Below, piece after piece: positions 25,210 to 33,884 of a DNA stretch of 64,000 nucleotides. Both the position numbers and the translations under genes were made by a program. Positions within the stretch are counted from its first letter, which is position 1. Each line of letters starts with the position of its first letter. Origin of the DNA: Streptomyces luteogriseus (GTDB lineage: Bacteria > Actinomycetota > Actinomycetes > Streptomycetales > Streptomycetaceae); contig NZ_JACHMS010000001.1 in the NCBI RefSeq assembly GCF_014205055.1, positions 1,922,001-1,986,000 on the forward strand, written 5' to 3'. The notes under the pieces are model-generated. The model did no database searches, was not told the origin of the DNA, and saw only the letters and a list, made by a program, of their open reading frames with translations.

Positions 25210-26970
25210 ATGCCTCAGCCCGAACGCCTCCCCGGCACGCCCGAGTTCCGCATCAAGCTCCCCCAGGACGGCGCCGAGGCGCGCGGACACCTGCTCGCCG
25301 AGTTCGGCGGCAACGGCACGCACAAGTTCCTCCTGGAGGAGGGCTCGACGGTGGCCGCCGCGGCATGGCCGGGGCTCGGCGGCCACGCCCGCCGGACCCG
25401 CGCGGAGCTGCGCGCGAGCGGCGGGCTCGTCGACGTCTCCGCCGACCGGTGGAGGGTGGCCCGGGACATCGAGTGCAACTCCTCCTCGGCCGCCGCGGCA
25501 CTCGTGTACGGCTACGACGCCTCCGGCCCGGAGTCCTGGCGCACCGCCGAGGGTCATCCCCTCGCCGACTACCTGTCCACCGGCTGGCGTGCCCCGCGCA
25601 AGGCGTGGCTGGTACGCGGATCCAATGTCTCCGGGCACAACCTGGTGCGGCAGTTGTGGCTGAAGGAGGGGCTCGTCTCGCTCACGGCCGCACATCTGCC
25701 TCCTCTGGAAGAGACCGATCCGACCAAGAGCACGCTGCGCCGCTTCGTCGAGGACGGATACGAGGGGGCTGCCTCGTACAACCAGAAGCGGGGTCTCGTC
25801 GACGAACTGCACGCCTTCCTGACGCAGATGCGCATCGGCGACACCGTGGCCACCATCAGCGACGGTCGGCTGCATATCGGGAACATCACCGGGGACGCCG
25901 CGCAGGCCTCGTCGCCGGGCGGTCTGTCCAACCTGCGGAGGAACGTCTCGTGGTTCACCAAGAGCCACGCATACGAGGAACTGCCGGAGGAAGTGCAGCA
26001 GAAGCTGTCCGTCCAGCATGACGTGGTCGATCTGACCGTCGTTCTGGACGCGTTGGACGAGCTCACCGGGCTGACGGCCCTCACGGTCCCCGCGCCAGGC
26101 GGGGAACTGACGCTGCCGGACATCACCGGGGCACTGGCCGCCGACCTCCTCGTCCACGACCGGTCCTGGCTGGACGAGATGCGGGAGCTCCTCATCGACG
26201 AGCGGCAGTTGGTTCTCTACGGGCCTCCGGGCACGGGCAAGACGTATCTGGCGATGAAGCTGGCCGAGTTCTTCGGCGGCGGCCCCGAACAGGTCAAGAT
26301 CGTGCAGTTCCACCCCTCCTACGCCTACGAGGATTTCTTCGAGGGGTTCCGGCCCGTGGAGGACCCCGAGACACGCGAGGTGGGCTTCCGGCTGACGGCG
26401 GGCCCGTTGCGGGAGCTCGCCGATCTCGCCTCCCGCGAGGGCAACCGGCACATCCCGCACTTCCTTGTCATCGACGAGATCAACCGGGCCAACCTGGCGA
26501 AGGTCTTCGGCGAGCTGTACTTCCTCCTGGAGTACCGGAAGAGGTCCGTCCGGCTCACCTATTCCGGGGACGACTTCGCGCTGCCGCACAACCTCTTCGT
26601 GATCGGCACGATGAACACCGCCGACCGTTCGATCGCGTTGGTGGACGCGGCGATGCGGCGCCGCTTCGCGTTCGTGGAACTGTCCCCGCGCACCGAGCCG
26701 ACCGCCGGGCTGCTCGCGCGCTGGCTGAAGCGCGAGGGCAGGGACATGGAGCCCGCTCGCCTGCTCGACGCGCTCAACGCCCGTATCGACGACACCGACT
26801 TCGCGATCGGGCCGTCGTACCTGATGAAACCGGGCGTCTACCGCGAGGGCGGCCTCGAACGGACGTGGCGCACAAAGATCCTCCCTCTGTTGGAGGAGTA
26901 TCACTACGGCGAGAGCCTGGACGTGGCCGCCCGCTACGGCCTCGGCTCCCTGCGCGAGCAGCGCCCGTGA
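25210..26970 (+). CDS. mcrB: McrB-type AAA+ restriction GTPase
   Basis: The protein has 586 residues. Residues 1-125 include a DUF4357-like unit (NSSSAAAALVYG, SWRTAEGHPLADYL). Residues 130-260 look like an EVE/PUA-type reader (MRIGDTVATISDGRLHIGNI, RRNVSW), the part that would sense modified bases. The AAA+ motor has Walker A GPPGTGKT at 338-345, Walker B LVIDEIN at 419-425, and the McrB signature MNTADRS at 468-474. McrB hydrolyses GTP to translocate DNA and activate McrC against modified DNA. It is coupled to mcrC (GTGA). The start is fixed by a probable leaderless promoter. Confidence 0.9.
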   Translation: MPQPERLPGTPEFRIKLPQDGAEARGHLLAEFGGNGTHKFLLEEGSTVAAAAWPGLGGHARRTRAELRASGGLVDVSADRWRVARDIECNSSSAAAALVYGYDASGPESWRTAEGHPLADYLSTGWRAPRKAWLVRGSNVSGHNLVRQLWLKEGLVSLTAAHLPPLEETDPTKSTLRRFVEDGYEGAASYNQKRGLVDELHAFLTQMRIGDTVATISDGRLHIGNITGDAAQASSPGGLSNLRRNVSWFTKSHAYEELPEEVQQKLSVQHDVVDLTVVLDALDELTGLTALTVPAPGGELTLPDITGALAADLLVHDRSWLDEMRELLIDERQLVLYGPPGTGKTYLAMKLAEFFGGGPEQVKIVQFHPSYAYEDFFEGFRPVEDPETREVGFRLTAGPLRELADLASREGNRHIPHFLVIDEINRANLAKVFGELYFLLEYRKRSVRLTYSGDDFALPHNLFVIGTMNTADRSIALVDAAMRRRFAFVELSPRTEPTAGLLARWLKREGRDMEPARLLDALNARIDDTDFAIGPSYLMKPGVYREGGLERTWRTKILPLLEEYHYGESLDVAARYGLGSLREQRP

Positions 26971-28241
26971 CCGCGCCCGTGTCCGTGCCCGTGCCCGTGT
27001 CCGAGGTGGCGCTGCGCGAGTACGGGCCCGCCGTCTCCGTACCGCTGGGCGCGGAGGCCGGGCGGGCCCTCGCCGCCTCCGGGATCCTGCAGAGCGCGAC
27101 CCCCGATCCCGGCCGGGACGGACACTGGCTGCTGCGCGCGGGCAGTCGGGTCGGCGCCGTGCGCACGCGCGCAGGTACGGTCGTACGGATCATGCCCAAG
27201 ACCCCGGTGAGCCGGCTGTTCTTCCTCCTCGGGTTCAGCCTCGACCCCGCCCGCGCCTGGCGCGACAGCGGGGAGGGCACCGTCGACACCGGTGCGTATG
27301 ACGACGTCGTCCCCGCACTGGCGCACGCCGTGGAGCGGCAGATCGACGGGGCGCTGCGGCAGGGGGTCCTCCAGGGCTACCAGGAGGTCGAGGAATCAGC
27401 GCTGGTCGTGCGCGGGAGGCTGCGTGAGGCCGAGCAGATCCGGCGGCACTTCGGCCGTACGCCGCCGGTGGAGATCGTCTACGACGCGTACACCGCCGAC
27501 ACCGCCGAGAACCGCATCCTGCGCGCCGCCGTGGAGCGGTTGCTGCGGCTGCCGGGTGTTCCCGGTGCGGTCCGGCGGCGTCTGGCTCATCAGCGCGTAC
27601 GGCTGGCCGACGCGCTGCCGCTGATACGGGGGCAGGAACCACCGCGTTGGCAGCCGTCACGCCTCAACTCCCGCTACCAGCCCGCCCTGCGGCTCGCCGA
27701 GGCCGTCCTGCGCGGCACCTCGCCGGAACACCGGCCGGCCGGGGCCTCCCCACTGGCTGTGGACGGCTTCCTGCTCGACATGAACAAGCTGTTCGAGGAC
27801 TTCGTCACGGTCGCCCTGCGCGAGGCTCTTCGGGAACACGGCCTGACCGCGCGTCTCCAGGACCCCCACCACCTCGACCTCGCGGGTCTCGTACGGATGC
27901 GCCCCGATCTGGTCGTCCGCACCGGCGACGGCCGTACTCCGCTCGCCGTCGTCGACGCCAAGTACAAGGTCGAGAAGGCCGACGGACTGCACAATGCCGA
28001 CCTGTACCAGGCGCTCGCGTACGCCACCGTGCTCGGTCTGCGCGAGGCACATCTCGTGTACGCGGCCGGACGGCGGCCCGAGCGCTTCCACGAGGTGCGG
28101 GGAACAGCGGCGGGACCGGACGGTCGGGCGATGCGGCTGTACCAGCACAGCCTCGATCTCTCCCGCGAACCAGAACAACTCCTCACAGCTTTCCGGGAGA
28201 TCGCCGGACAACTGGCGTCCGGAAGAAAGGAAGCGGCCTGA
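26967..28241 (+). CDS. mcrC: McrC nuclease subunit
   Basis: The 424-residue partner of McrB begins at the GTG at 26967, which overlaps the mcrB stop. It has the McrC layout: an N-terminal beta domain (RTRAGTVVRIMPKTPVSRLF), a helical middle (TAENRILRAAVERLL; LDMNKLFEDFVTVAL), and a C-terminal PD-(D/E)xK core with D314 in RMRPDLVV and D330-A-K332 in VVDAKYK, followed by ADLYQALAYA. These residues should cleave the DNA that McrB delivers. The next gene overlaps its stop (TGATG), so a third protein is part of the operon. Confidence 0.9.
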   Translation: MTAPVSVPVPVSEVALREYGPAVSVPLGAEAGRALAASGILQSATPDPGRDGHWLLRAGSRVGAVRTRAGTVVRIMPKTPVSRLFFLLGFSLDPARAWRDSGEGTVDTGAYDDVVPALAHAVERQIDGALRQGVLQGYQEVEESALVVRGRLREAEQIRRHFGRTPPVEIVYDAYTADTAENRILRAAVERLLRLPGVPGAVRRRLAHQRVRLADALPLIRGQEPPRWQPSRLNSRYQPALRLAEAVLRGTSPEHRPAGASPLAVDGFLLDMNKLFEDFVTVALREALREHGLTARLQDPHHLDLAGLVRMRPDLVVRTGDGRTPLAVVDAKYKVEKADGLHNADLYQALAYATVLGLREAHLVYAAGRRPERFHEVRGTAAGPDGRAMRLYQHSLDLSREPEQLLTAFREIAGQLASGRKEAA

Positions 28242-30376
28242 TGCCCCGGCTCGCCTTCGCCCAGAGTTTCTGGGACGGCTACGACACGTTGGAGAAGCCC
28301 GTCCGAGCCGGAGTGCGCAAGGCCATGGCGAAGTTCCAGGCCTTGAGCGTCGCCGAACTCAACGCCGACAAGGGACTTCACCTGGAGTCCGTCGAGAACG
28401 CCCGTGACGAACGGATGCGCACGATCCGCATCACCGGCTTCTGGCGGGGCGTCGTCCTCGCCCCCGACGACGGCAGCGACATGTTCCTGCTGGTCAACGT
28501 CCTGCCGCACGACGACGCCTACACCTGGGCGGCGAAGCGCCTGTACAGCGCGAACTCCGCGACGCGCGCCCTGGAGGTACGCGACGCCGTCGCCCTGGAC
28601 GAGCTGACGCCGCTGTACGAGACCGCCGCGCGCACGGCACCCCGGCTGCTGTTCTCGGACGTCTCCGACGGCACCCTGCGGGAACTCGGCATCGACGAGC
28701 AAGTACTGCGCGCCGCACGCTCGTTGGTGGACAAGGCCCAGCTGGAGGCGTTCTCCACCCTCCTGCCGGAGGACCAGCTGGAGGTGCTCCAGTACCTCGC
28801 CGAAGGCTTCAGACCGGAGGACGTCTACCGGGATGTCGTCGCCGTCCGCCGGCCCGCCGACGCGCCCGCCGAACCGGTCGAGGACCTGGCCACGGTCATC
28901 GCCAACACTTCCGCACGCATCCACCTGGTCACCGGGCCGCGGGAGTTGGAGGAGATCCTGGAGAAGCCGTTCGAGGCCTGGCGGGTCTTCCTCCACCCCT
29001 CCCAGCGGCGCGTCGCCTACCGCGGCTCGTACGGCGGTCCCGTCCAGGTCACCGGCGGCCCCGGGACGGGCAAGACGGTGGCCGCCCTGCACCGGGTCAA
29101 GCACCTGCTCGGTCGTTCCGAGGACGGCCGCATCCTGCTCACCACCTACACGAACGCTCTCGCCGCCGGACTGCGCGACATGCTCGGGCTGCTCCTCGAC
29201 GAGGACGAGAAGCTGCTGGCGCGGGTCGACGTGACGACGGTCGACGCGTGTGCCAATGGCATCGTGCGCACGAGGTCGGCTGCCGTGCCCAAGCCGATCG
29301 GGGACCGGGAGCAGCGGCAGCTGTGGGAGAAGGCGGTCAAGCAGTTCGATCTGCCGTTCACCGCGCAGTTCCTGGCCCAGGAGTACCGGCACGTCGTACT
29401 CGGCCAGAACCTCCGTGACCTGGATGCCTACCTCGGGGCGAGCCGCCGCGGCCGCGGCACCGGTCTCGGTCCCACGCGCCGGCGAGTGGTGTGGAGCGGC
29501 GTGCAGCGGTTCGAACAGTTCCTGCGGGACCGCGGCGAGACCACACACCTGCGCGTCTGCGCCCGCGCGGCGGAACTCCTCGGCGACGAGCCGGCTCCGT
29601 ACGCCCATGTGGTCGTCGACGAGGCACAGGACCTGCACCCCGCCCAGTGGCGGGTACTGCGCGCCGCCGTCACCCCAGGCCCCGACGACCTGTTCGCCAC
29701 CGGAGACCCGCACCAGCGGATCTACGACTCCCGGGTCTCGCTCGGTTCCCTGGGCATCATGACGGCCGGCCGCAGCTTCCGGTTGCGCCTCAACTACCGC
29801 TCCACCGAGGAGATCCTCGCCTGGTCGGCGCGTCTCCTGGCACCCGTCACCGTCGACGCCCTCGAAGGCGAGGGGACGGACTCGCTGGCCGGGTACCGCT
29901 CACTGCTGCACGGACGCCATCCTCAGGCGCGGGGGTACGCGACCCGGCAGGAGGAGACCGAGGCGCTGGTGGAGCGGGTCCGGACGCTGCTGGCCCAAGG
30001 CCTGGCACCGCACGAGATCGGCGTGTGCGCACGGTTCAACCTCTCCCTGGACACGGCCGAGGAGAAACTGAAGGCCGCCGGCATCCCCGTGCTACGGGTC
30101 AGAGGGCAGGTCGCGCAGGGGGTCCAAGGGGTACGGCTGGCGACGATGCACGCGATGAAGGGACTGGAGTTCCGGGCGGTGTCCGTCCTCGGTGTCAGCG
30201 AGGGCACCGTCCCGTTCGCCCGGGAGATCACGCCGCGAGAGGCGGACCCGCTGCAGCACGACGCCGATCTGCTGCGGGAGCGCTGCCTGCTCTTCGTCGC
30301 CTGCACCCGGGCTCGCGAGGCGCTGAGCGTGACGTGGAGCGGAGCCGCGAGTCCGTTTCTGCCGTACACCGCCTGA
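28241..30376 (+). CDS. UvrD-type helicase with N-terminal RelE/ParE-like domain
   Basis: The protein has 711 residues. The first 115 resemble a RelE/ParE toxin fold (FAQSFWDGYDTLEKPVRAGV, then RTIRITGFWRGVVLAP and LLVNVLPHDDAYTWAAKR). After a linker comes an SF1 helicase: Walker A GGPGTGKT at 272-279 (K278), DEAQD at 460-464, QRIYD and NYRSTEEI motifs, and the C-terminal MHAMKGLEFRAV and VACTRAREAL. The toxin-like domain lacks an adjacent antitoxin gene, so it may be an RNA- or ribosome-binding sensor rather than a free toxin. It is coupled to mcrC and ends in a strong hairpin. Such fusions are known in bacteria, but their action with McrBC is not established. Confidence 0.85.
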   Translation: MPRLAFAQSFWDGYDTLEKPVRAGVRKAMAKFQALSVAELNADKGLHLESVENARDERMRTIRITGFWRGVVLAPDDGSDMFLLVNVLPHDDAYTWAAKRLYSANSATRALEVRDAVALDELTPLYETAARTAPRLLFSDVSDGTLRELGIDEQVLRAARSLVDKAQLEAFSTLLPEDQLEVLQYLAEGFRPEDVYRDVVAVRRPADAPAEPVEDLATVIANTSARIHLVTGPRELEEILEKPFEAWRVFLHPSQRRVAYRGSYGGPVQVTGGPGTGKTVAALHRVKHLLGRSEDGRILLTTYTNALAAGLRDMLGLLLDEDEKLLARVDVTTVDACANGIVRTRSAAVPKPIGDREQRQLWEKAVKQFDLPFTAQFLAQEYRHVVLGQNLRDLDAYLGASRRGRGTGLGPTRRRVVWSGVQRFEQFLRDRGETTHLRVCARAAELLGDEPAPYAHVVVDEAQDLHPAQWRVLRAAVTPGPDDLFATGDPHQRIYDSRVSLGSLGIMTAGRSFRLRLNYRSTEEILAWSARLLAPVTVDALEGEGTDSLAGYRSLLHGRHPQARGYATRQEETEALVERVRTLLAQGLAPHEIGVCARFNLSLDTAEEKLKAAGIPVLRVRGQVAQGVQGVRLATMHAMKGLEFRAVSVLGVSEGTVPFAREITPREADPLQHDADLLRERCLLFVACTRAREALSVTWSGAASPFLPYTA

Positions 30377-30420
30377 ACGGGAGCCCTGGCTCCTCACTCC
30401 TGAGGAGCCAGGGCTCCCGT
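30377..30420. terminator. Perfect 20-bp hairpin between convergent genes
   Basis: The 20-base arms at 30377-30396 and 30401-30420 are fully complementary around a CTCC loop. The hairpin begins immediately after the stop of the plus-strand helicase. From the other side it also covers the last codons and stop of the minus-strand methylase (stop at 30394-30396). It would end transcripts from both directions. Confidence 0.9.
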
Positions 30421-32049
30421 GGCGAGCCCGTCGCGGGCGACCTCGGCGAGCTGCCGGCTCAGCTCGTCGATTTTGCGCAGCCCTTCCTCGAACGCGGACA
30501 GCGCCCGGAACGCGGAGCCGTACCGGCGCTGCTCCTCGATGTCCATACGGGGGACGCGCGAGCCCCGCGCGTCGAAACGGTAGGTCCCGCTGGTGCTGGT
30601 GGAGCGGCGGGCGTTGCCGGAGCTGCGCAGGAAGCCCTGGAGATAGTCCGTGTCGAGTTGCTCGCTGGCCGAGACCGGTTCCGGGCCGTCGAACTCCACA
30701 AGTCCGGCACGGGCGAGATCCGCGACGCTCGTGGTGGCCGCATCCAGCGAGCCCGGTCCGCCGCCGGGAGCGAGCTCGGGCAGGAAGGCGGCGAGCCGGA
30801 GCACCTGCTCCTGCAACTGCTTGCGCAGGGCCTCGTACTCACCGGGGTAATCACGGTGACGGAAGCGCAGATGACTGCCGGGGGTCAGGTCGACGGTGTC
30901 GTCGAGGAGCTCGATCAGCGGTACGTCCGCGGTCTGGTCGTCCCGGGGCTCCAGGCCTCCGTCGGGGTTGTTGTCGGTCAGGTCGATCATGCGCACGGTG
31001 TGGTGGGTGTCCGTACCCGAGGTGTTCTCGGGACGCCGTAGGCACCACAGATGGACGGGCAGGGAGTGCGAGGTCGCCGTCCCCGGGGGCAGGGCGACCA
31101 CTTGGCGCACGATGCCCCGGCGTACGAGTTCCGACCGGATGCGGCGGCCCGCCTTGCGGTAGGCGACCGAGGCCGGCATGACCATGAGGACCTGGCCGCC
31201 GGGCGCGGTGTGCGCGTACGCGTGCTGGAGCCAGGCGAGTTCCCCTTCGGCCTTGGACGGGGTGCCGAGTTCCCAGCGGGAGTCGAGCAGCAGTTGCTCC
31301 CTCCCCCACTCGGTCACGCCGGCCGGCGGGTCACAGACGATCAGATCCGCCCTGAGGTCCGGCCATGCGTCCGCGCGCAGGGAGTCCCCCGCCACGACGC
31401 GCACCTCGGAGCGGCCCAGAAGGCCGGCACGCAGCTGGGCGAAACGGGCGCTGTCGACATCCATCTCCTGGCCACGGCAACGCATCCCCGTCTCGGAGGC
31501 GACCGAGAGAAGCAGCACCCCGATACCGCAGGCGGGATCGAAGACGGTGGCACCGGCCGGCAGCTCGGGCGCGAAGTGACACACGGCCCGCACTACACGC
31601 TCGGACGTCACCTGGTCGGACCCCGCACGCCGGGCGGAGTCCATGAACCGGTCAGTAAGTCCGTTTACGAGATCGACGGGGGCCTCGGTCTCGGCGAGCT
31701 GCCGCAGGCGGGCGGCGACGTCGTCCGGCAGAGCCGGTTCGTGCTCCCCGGCCAGCAGAGCGGCGACCGCTGCCAGGCCCGCGACCATCTGATCCCCGTA
31801 CGCGGTCCGCAGTGCCTGCCACAACTCGACCTCGGGAGAGACCTCCTGGCCTTTGCGCTGCCTGTCCAGCCAATCCTGGACCTCGGCGAGCGCGTATAGC
31901 GGACTGTTCGCGCCGCCCCCCACCGGTGCGGGGAAGTCGTCGTAGCGCCGGCGCCAGTTGGAGACAGCGGCCCGGGTGACCCCGGCCAGCCGAGCGATCT
32001 CCGCACCGGTGACAAGCGGGCCGACCGATGAAGCGGCGTTGTCCGTCAT
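30394..32049 (-). CDS. N6-adenine methylase with N-terminal helix-turn-helix and HsdS-like C-terminus
   Basis: The protein has 551 residues. Residues 10-60 form a MerR-like helix-turn-helix (GAEIARLAGVTRAAVSNWRRR). The methylase core has SAM motif I DPACGIG at 171-177. The position of the catalytic (D/N)PP(F/Y/W) box reads DPPA (240-243), so the aromatic residue that stacks on the flipped adenine is missing. The last 120 residues (SRVPRMDIEEQRRYGSAFRAL, then a coiled coil EEGLRKIDELSRQLAEVA) look like half of a type I specificity subunit. No nuclease partner is adjacent. It may be a regulator, a DNA-binding partner, or a decoy rather than an active methylase. The ATG at 32049 is chosen over one five codons upstream because it follows GGGGCT. 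Confidence 0.75.
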   Translation of the reverse strand: MTDNAASSVGPLVTGAEIARLAGVTRAAVSNWRRRYDDFPAPVGGGANSPLYALAEVQDWLDRQRKGQEVSPEVELWQALRTAYGDQMVAGLAAVAALLAGEHEPALPDDVAARLRQLAETEAPVDLVNGLTDRFMDSARRAGSDQVTSERVVRAVCHFAPELPAGATVFDPACGIGVLLLSVASETGMRCRGQEMDVDSARFAQLRAGLLGRSEVRVVAGDSLRADAWPDLRADLIVCDPPAGVTEWGREQLLLDSRWELGTPSKAEGELAWLQHAYAHTAPGGQVLMVMPASVAYRKAGRRIRSELVRRGIVRQVVALPPGTATSHSLPVHLWCLRRPENTSGTDTHHTVRMIDLTDNNPDGGLEPRDDQTADVPLIELLDDTVDLTPGSHLRFRHRDYPGEYEALRKQLQEQVLRLAAFLPELAPGGGPGSLDAATTSVADLARAGLVEFDGPEPVSASEQLDTDYLQGFLRSSGNARRSTSTSGTYRFDARGSRVPRMDIEEQRRYGSAFRALSAFEEGLRKIDELSRQLAEVARDGLATGALAPQE

Positions 32050-32091
32050 AGCCCCAGCGTACACGGATCACCATCGACCTTCTAGAGGCTG

Positions 32092-32112
32092 GTGTGTTGA
32101 CAACGTACACAC
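32092..32112. promoter_or_regulatory. Inverted repeat in the divergent promoter of the methylase and TIGR04141 genes
   Basis: GTGTGT and ACACAC are separated by 9 bases that include TTGACA (32097-32102). The element lies between the divergent starts at 32049 and 32178. It shares the 8-mer TGTTGACA with the sigma/mcrB promoter region in reverse orientation. A -35 box inside an operator is the simplest reading; no convincing -10 was found. Confidence 0.4.
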
Positions 32113-32177
32113 ATTGATGTCAGCCTCCCCCGTGTACTCAGACCTCTCGTGAACCACAGCCGCCGAGGAGGCACCCC

Positions 32178-33884
32178 ATGGCGTCGAACACCGCCGTACG
32201 CACCGTCTACCGGCTGTCCGGCGTCGCCCCCACCCAGGACGCCATGCTGGACGCCCTCGACCTCGAACTTCTGGACAGGCTCGGCGCCGATCCCCACGTA
32301 CCCGAAGCGCTAGGAGTCCCGGCCATGTATGTCACCTGCGGAATGGAACGCAACGAGGCCCCCTGGTGCGCTCCCATGGCCCGCACCACTGGCATCACCG
32401 TCACCGAAGGCGTCCGGCGCACCGCCGCCGTACTCCTGCTCGCCGTCGACGGCACGGTGTACGCCATCGGCTGCGACCAGGGGTACCGGTTGATCCCCGA
32501 CCACCTCAAGGACAAGCGCTTCGGTCTCTCCTTCGCCGTCCGGCAGATGGATCCGAACCTGATCCGCGGCGCGGTCTCCCGGTCTCTCGGGCAGGCGCGC
32601 ACCGACATCTCCCTGGTGCCGGGCGGCGCCCCGGTCCCGCTGCTCGGCATCCGCGACCACTCGCGCATCGTGCGCAGCCTGGGCGGCTACCTCGACGACC
32701 TGCCGCTCACCCGGTCGCGGTACACCCGCGGAAGGGCCGTCAGCGCCCAGGGCGGGTGCGGGCTGAGAATCGCCCTCGGGATCGAACCCGAGGCCCTGCT
32801 CTCCGATCTGCGGGCCATCGCCAGAATCTGCCGCGAGGACATCCCGCACCAGGAACTGGAGTTCGTCGATCACATCGCGCCGGTCGAGGACACGACCACT
32901 CTCAACGTTCTCGACCAGGCCTTGGACGACCTCCTCGGCCGTCCCGCCGACGGACGGATCTCCGTCTCCGTGCCGTCCGAACATCATGCGGCGTACGCGG
33001 AGGCGACCACTTACGTGACGCGGATCAACAGCTCCGGCGCCCTACGCTCCGACGACTTCGACCCCGACTACGTCCTCACTCGGGCCCGACTCACACCGCC
33101 CGGCCAGCGTCTCAGGGCGTTGCGCGAGGGAACCGTGACCCTTGCCCGGGATCGCCGGGCCGGGGTGGCCGACACGCTCGCCGTCACCAGCGCGCTGACG
33201 TGGCTGGAGGCCGCGGTCTCCATGGGCTCCGGACGGTTCTTCCTGATGGACGGTGAGTGGTACGAGGCCGGGTCCGCCTACGTGGACGAGTGCCGGGCGG
33301 CCGTGGCGGCGCTGTTCTCGCCGTCGCCCTCCGTCTCCCTTCCCGCGTGGATCGACGGTGAGTCCGAGAACGCCTACAACAACAGGGTGGCCGACGAGGA
33401 ACGGACCGACTGGCTCTGCCTCGACACCAAGAACGTCACCAATCCGCTCCGTCCCAGGGACCAGGTCGAGATCTGCGACCTGCTCCTGCCCGACGGCACG
33501 CTCGTCCTCGTCAAGCGCGCGGGCGGTTCCGGTCCCCTGAGTCACCTGTTCAACCAGGCCAGGGTGGCGGTGGAGCTGCTCCAGGAGTCCGCCCGGGTCC
33601 GTGCGGAGTTCACCGCGAATGTGACCCGGCTCAGCCGGGGCGAACTCGCCCTCCCGGACGACTTCACGCCCAAGCGGATCGTCCTCGCCATGCTCCTCAA
33701 GAACCGCGAAAACCTGGCCCCGGACTGCGTCTTCGGCTTCTCCCAGATCACCATCGCCCAGACCGCGAAGGCCCTGGCGGCACGAGGGGTGACTGTCGAG
33801 GTCATCGGAATCCCGGGGAGGGGCGCAGATGCGCTCGCCCTGTCCTCGCACGACGTGAGGGTCCGGGCGGCAGTCCTCGGCTGA
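32178..33884 (+). CDS. TIGR04141/DUF6119 family protein
   Basis: The 568-residue protein matches what I know of the sporadically distributed TIGR04141 family: VDGTVYAIGCDQGYRLI, then DKRFGLSFAVRQMDPNLIRG, a central acidic region, FFLMDGEWYEAGSAYVD, and GPLSHLFNQARVAVELL. The family occurs patchily, often near restriction or defence genes, and has no proven function. The C-terminal VIGIPGRG portion is Rossmann-like. A GGAGG site precedes the ATG at 32178. It is divergent from the methylase and closes the island on this side. Confidence 0.75.
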   Translation: MASNTAVRTVYRLSGVAPTQDAMLDALDLELLDRLGADPHVPEALGVPAMYVTCGMERNEAPWCAPMARTTGITVTEGVRRTAAVLLLAVDGTVYAIGCDQGYRLIPDHLKDKRFGLSFAVRQMDPNLIRGAVSRSLGQARTDISLVPGGAPVPLLGIRDHSRIVRSLGGYLDDLPLTRSRYTRGRAVSAQGGCGLRIALGIEPEALLSDLRAIARICREDIPHQELEFVDHIAPVEDTTTLNVLDQALDDLLGRPADGRISVSVPSEHHAAYAEATTYVTRINSSGALRSDDFDPDYVLTRARLTPPGQRLRALREGTVTLARDRRAGVADTLAVTSALTWLEAAVSMGSGRFFLMDGEWYEAGSAYVDECRAAVAALFSPSPSVSLPAWIDGESENAYNNRVADEERTDWLCLDTKNVTNPLRPRDQVEICDLLLPDGTLVLVKRAGGSGPLSHLFNQARVAVELLQESARVRAEFTANVTRLSRGELALPDDFTPKRIVLAMLLKNRENLAPDCVFGFSQITIAQTAKALAARGVTVEVIGIPGRGADALALSSHDVRVRAAVLG

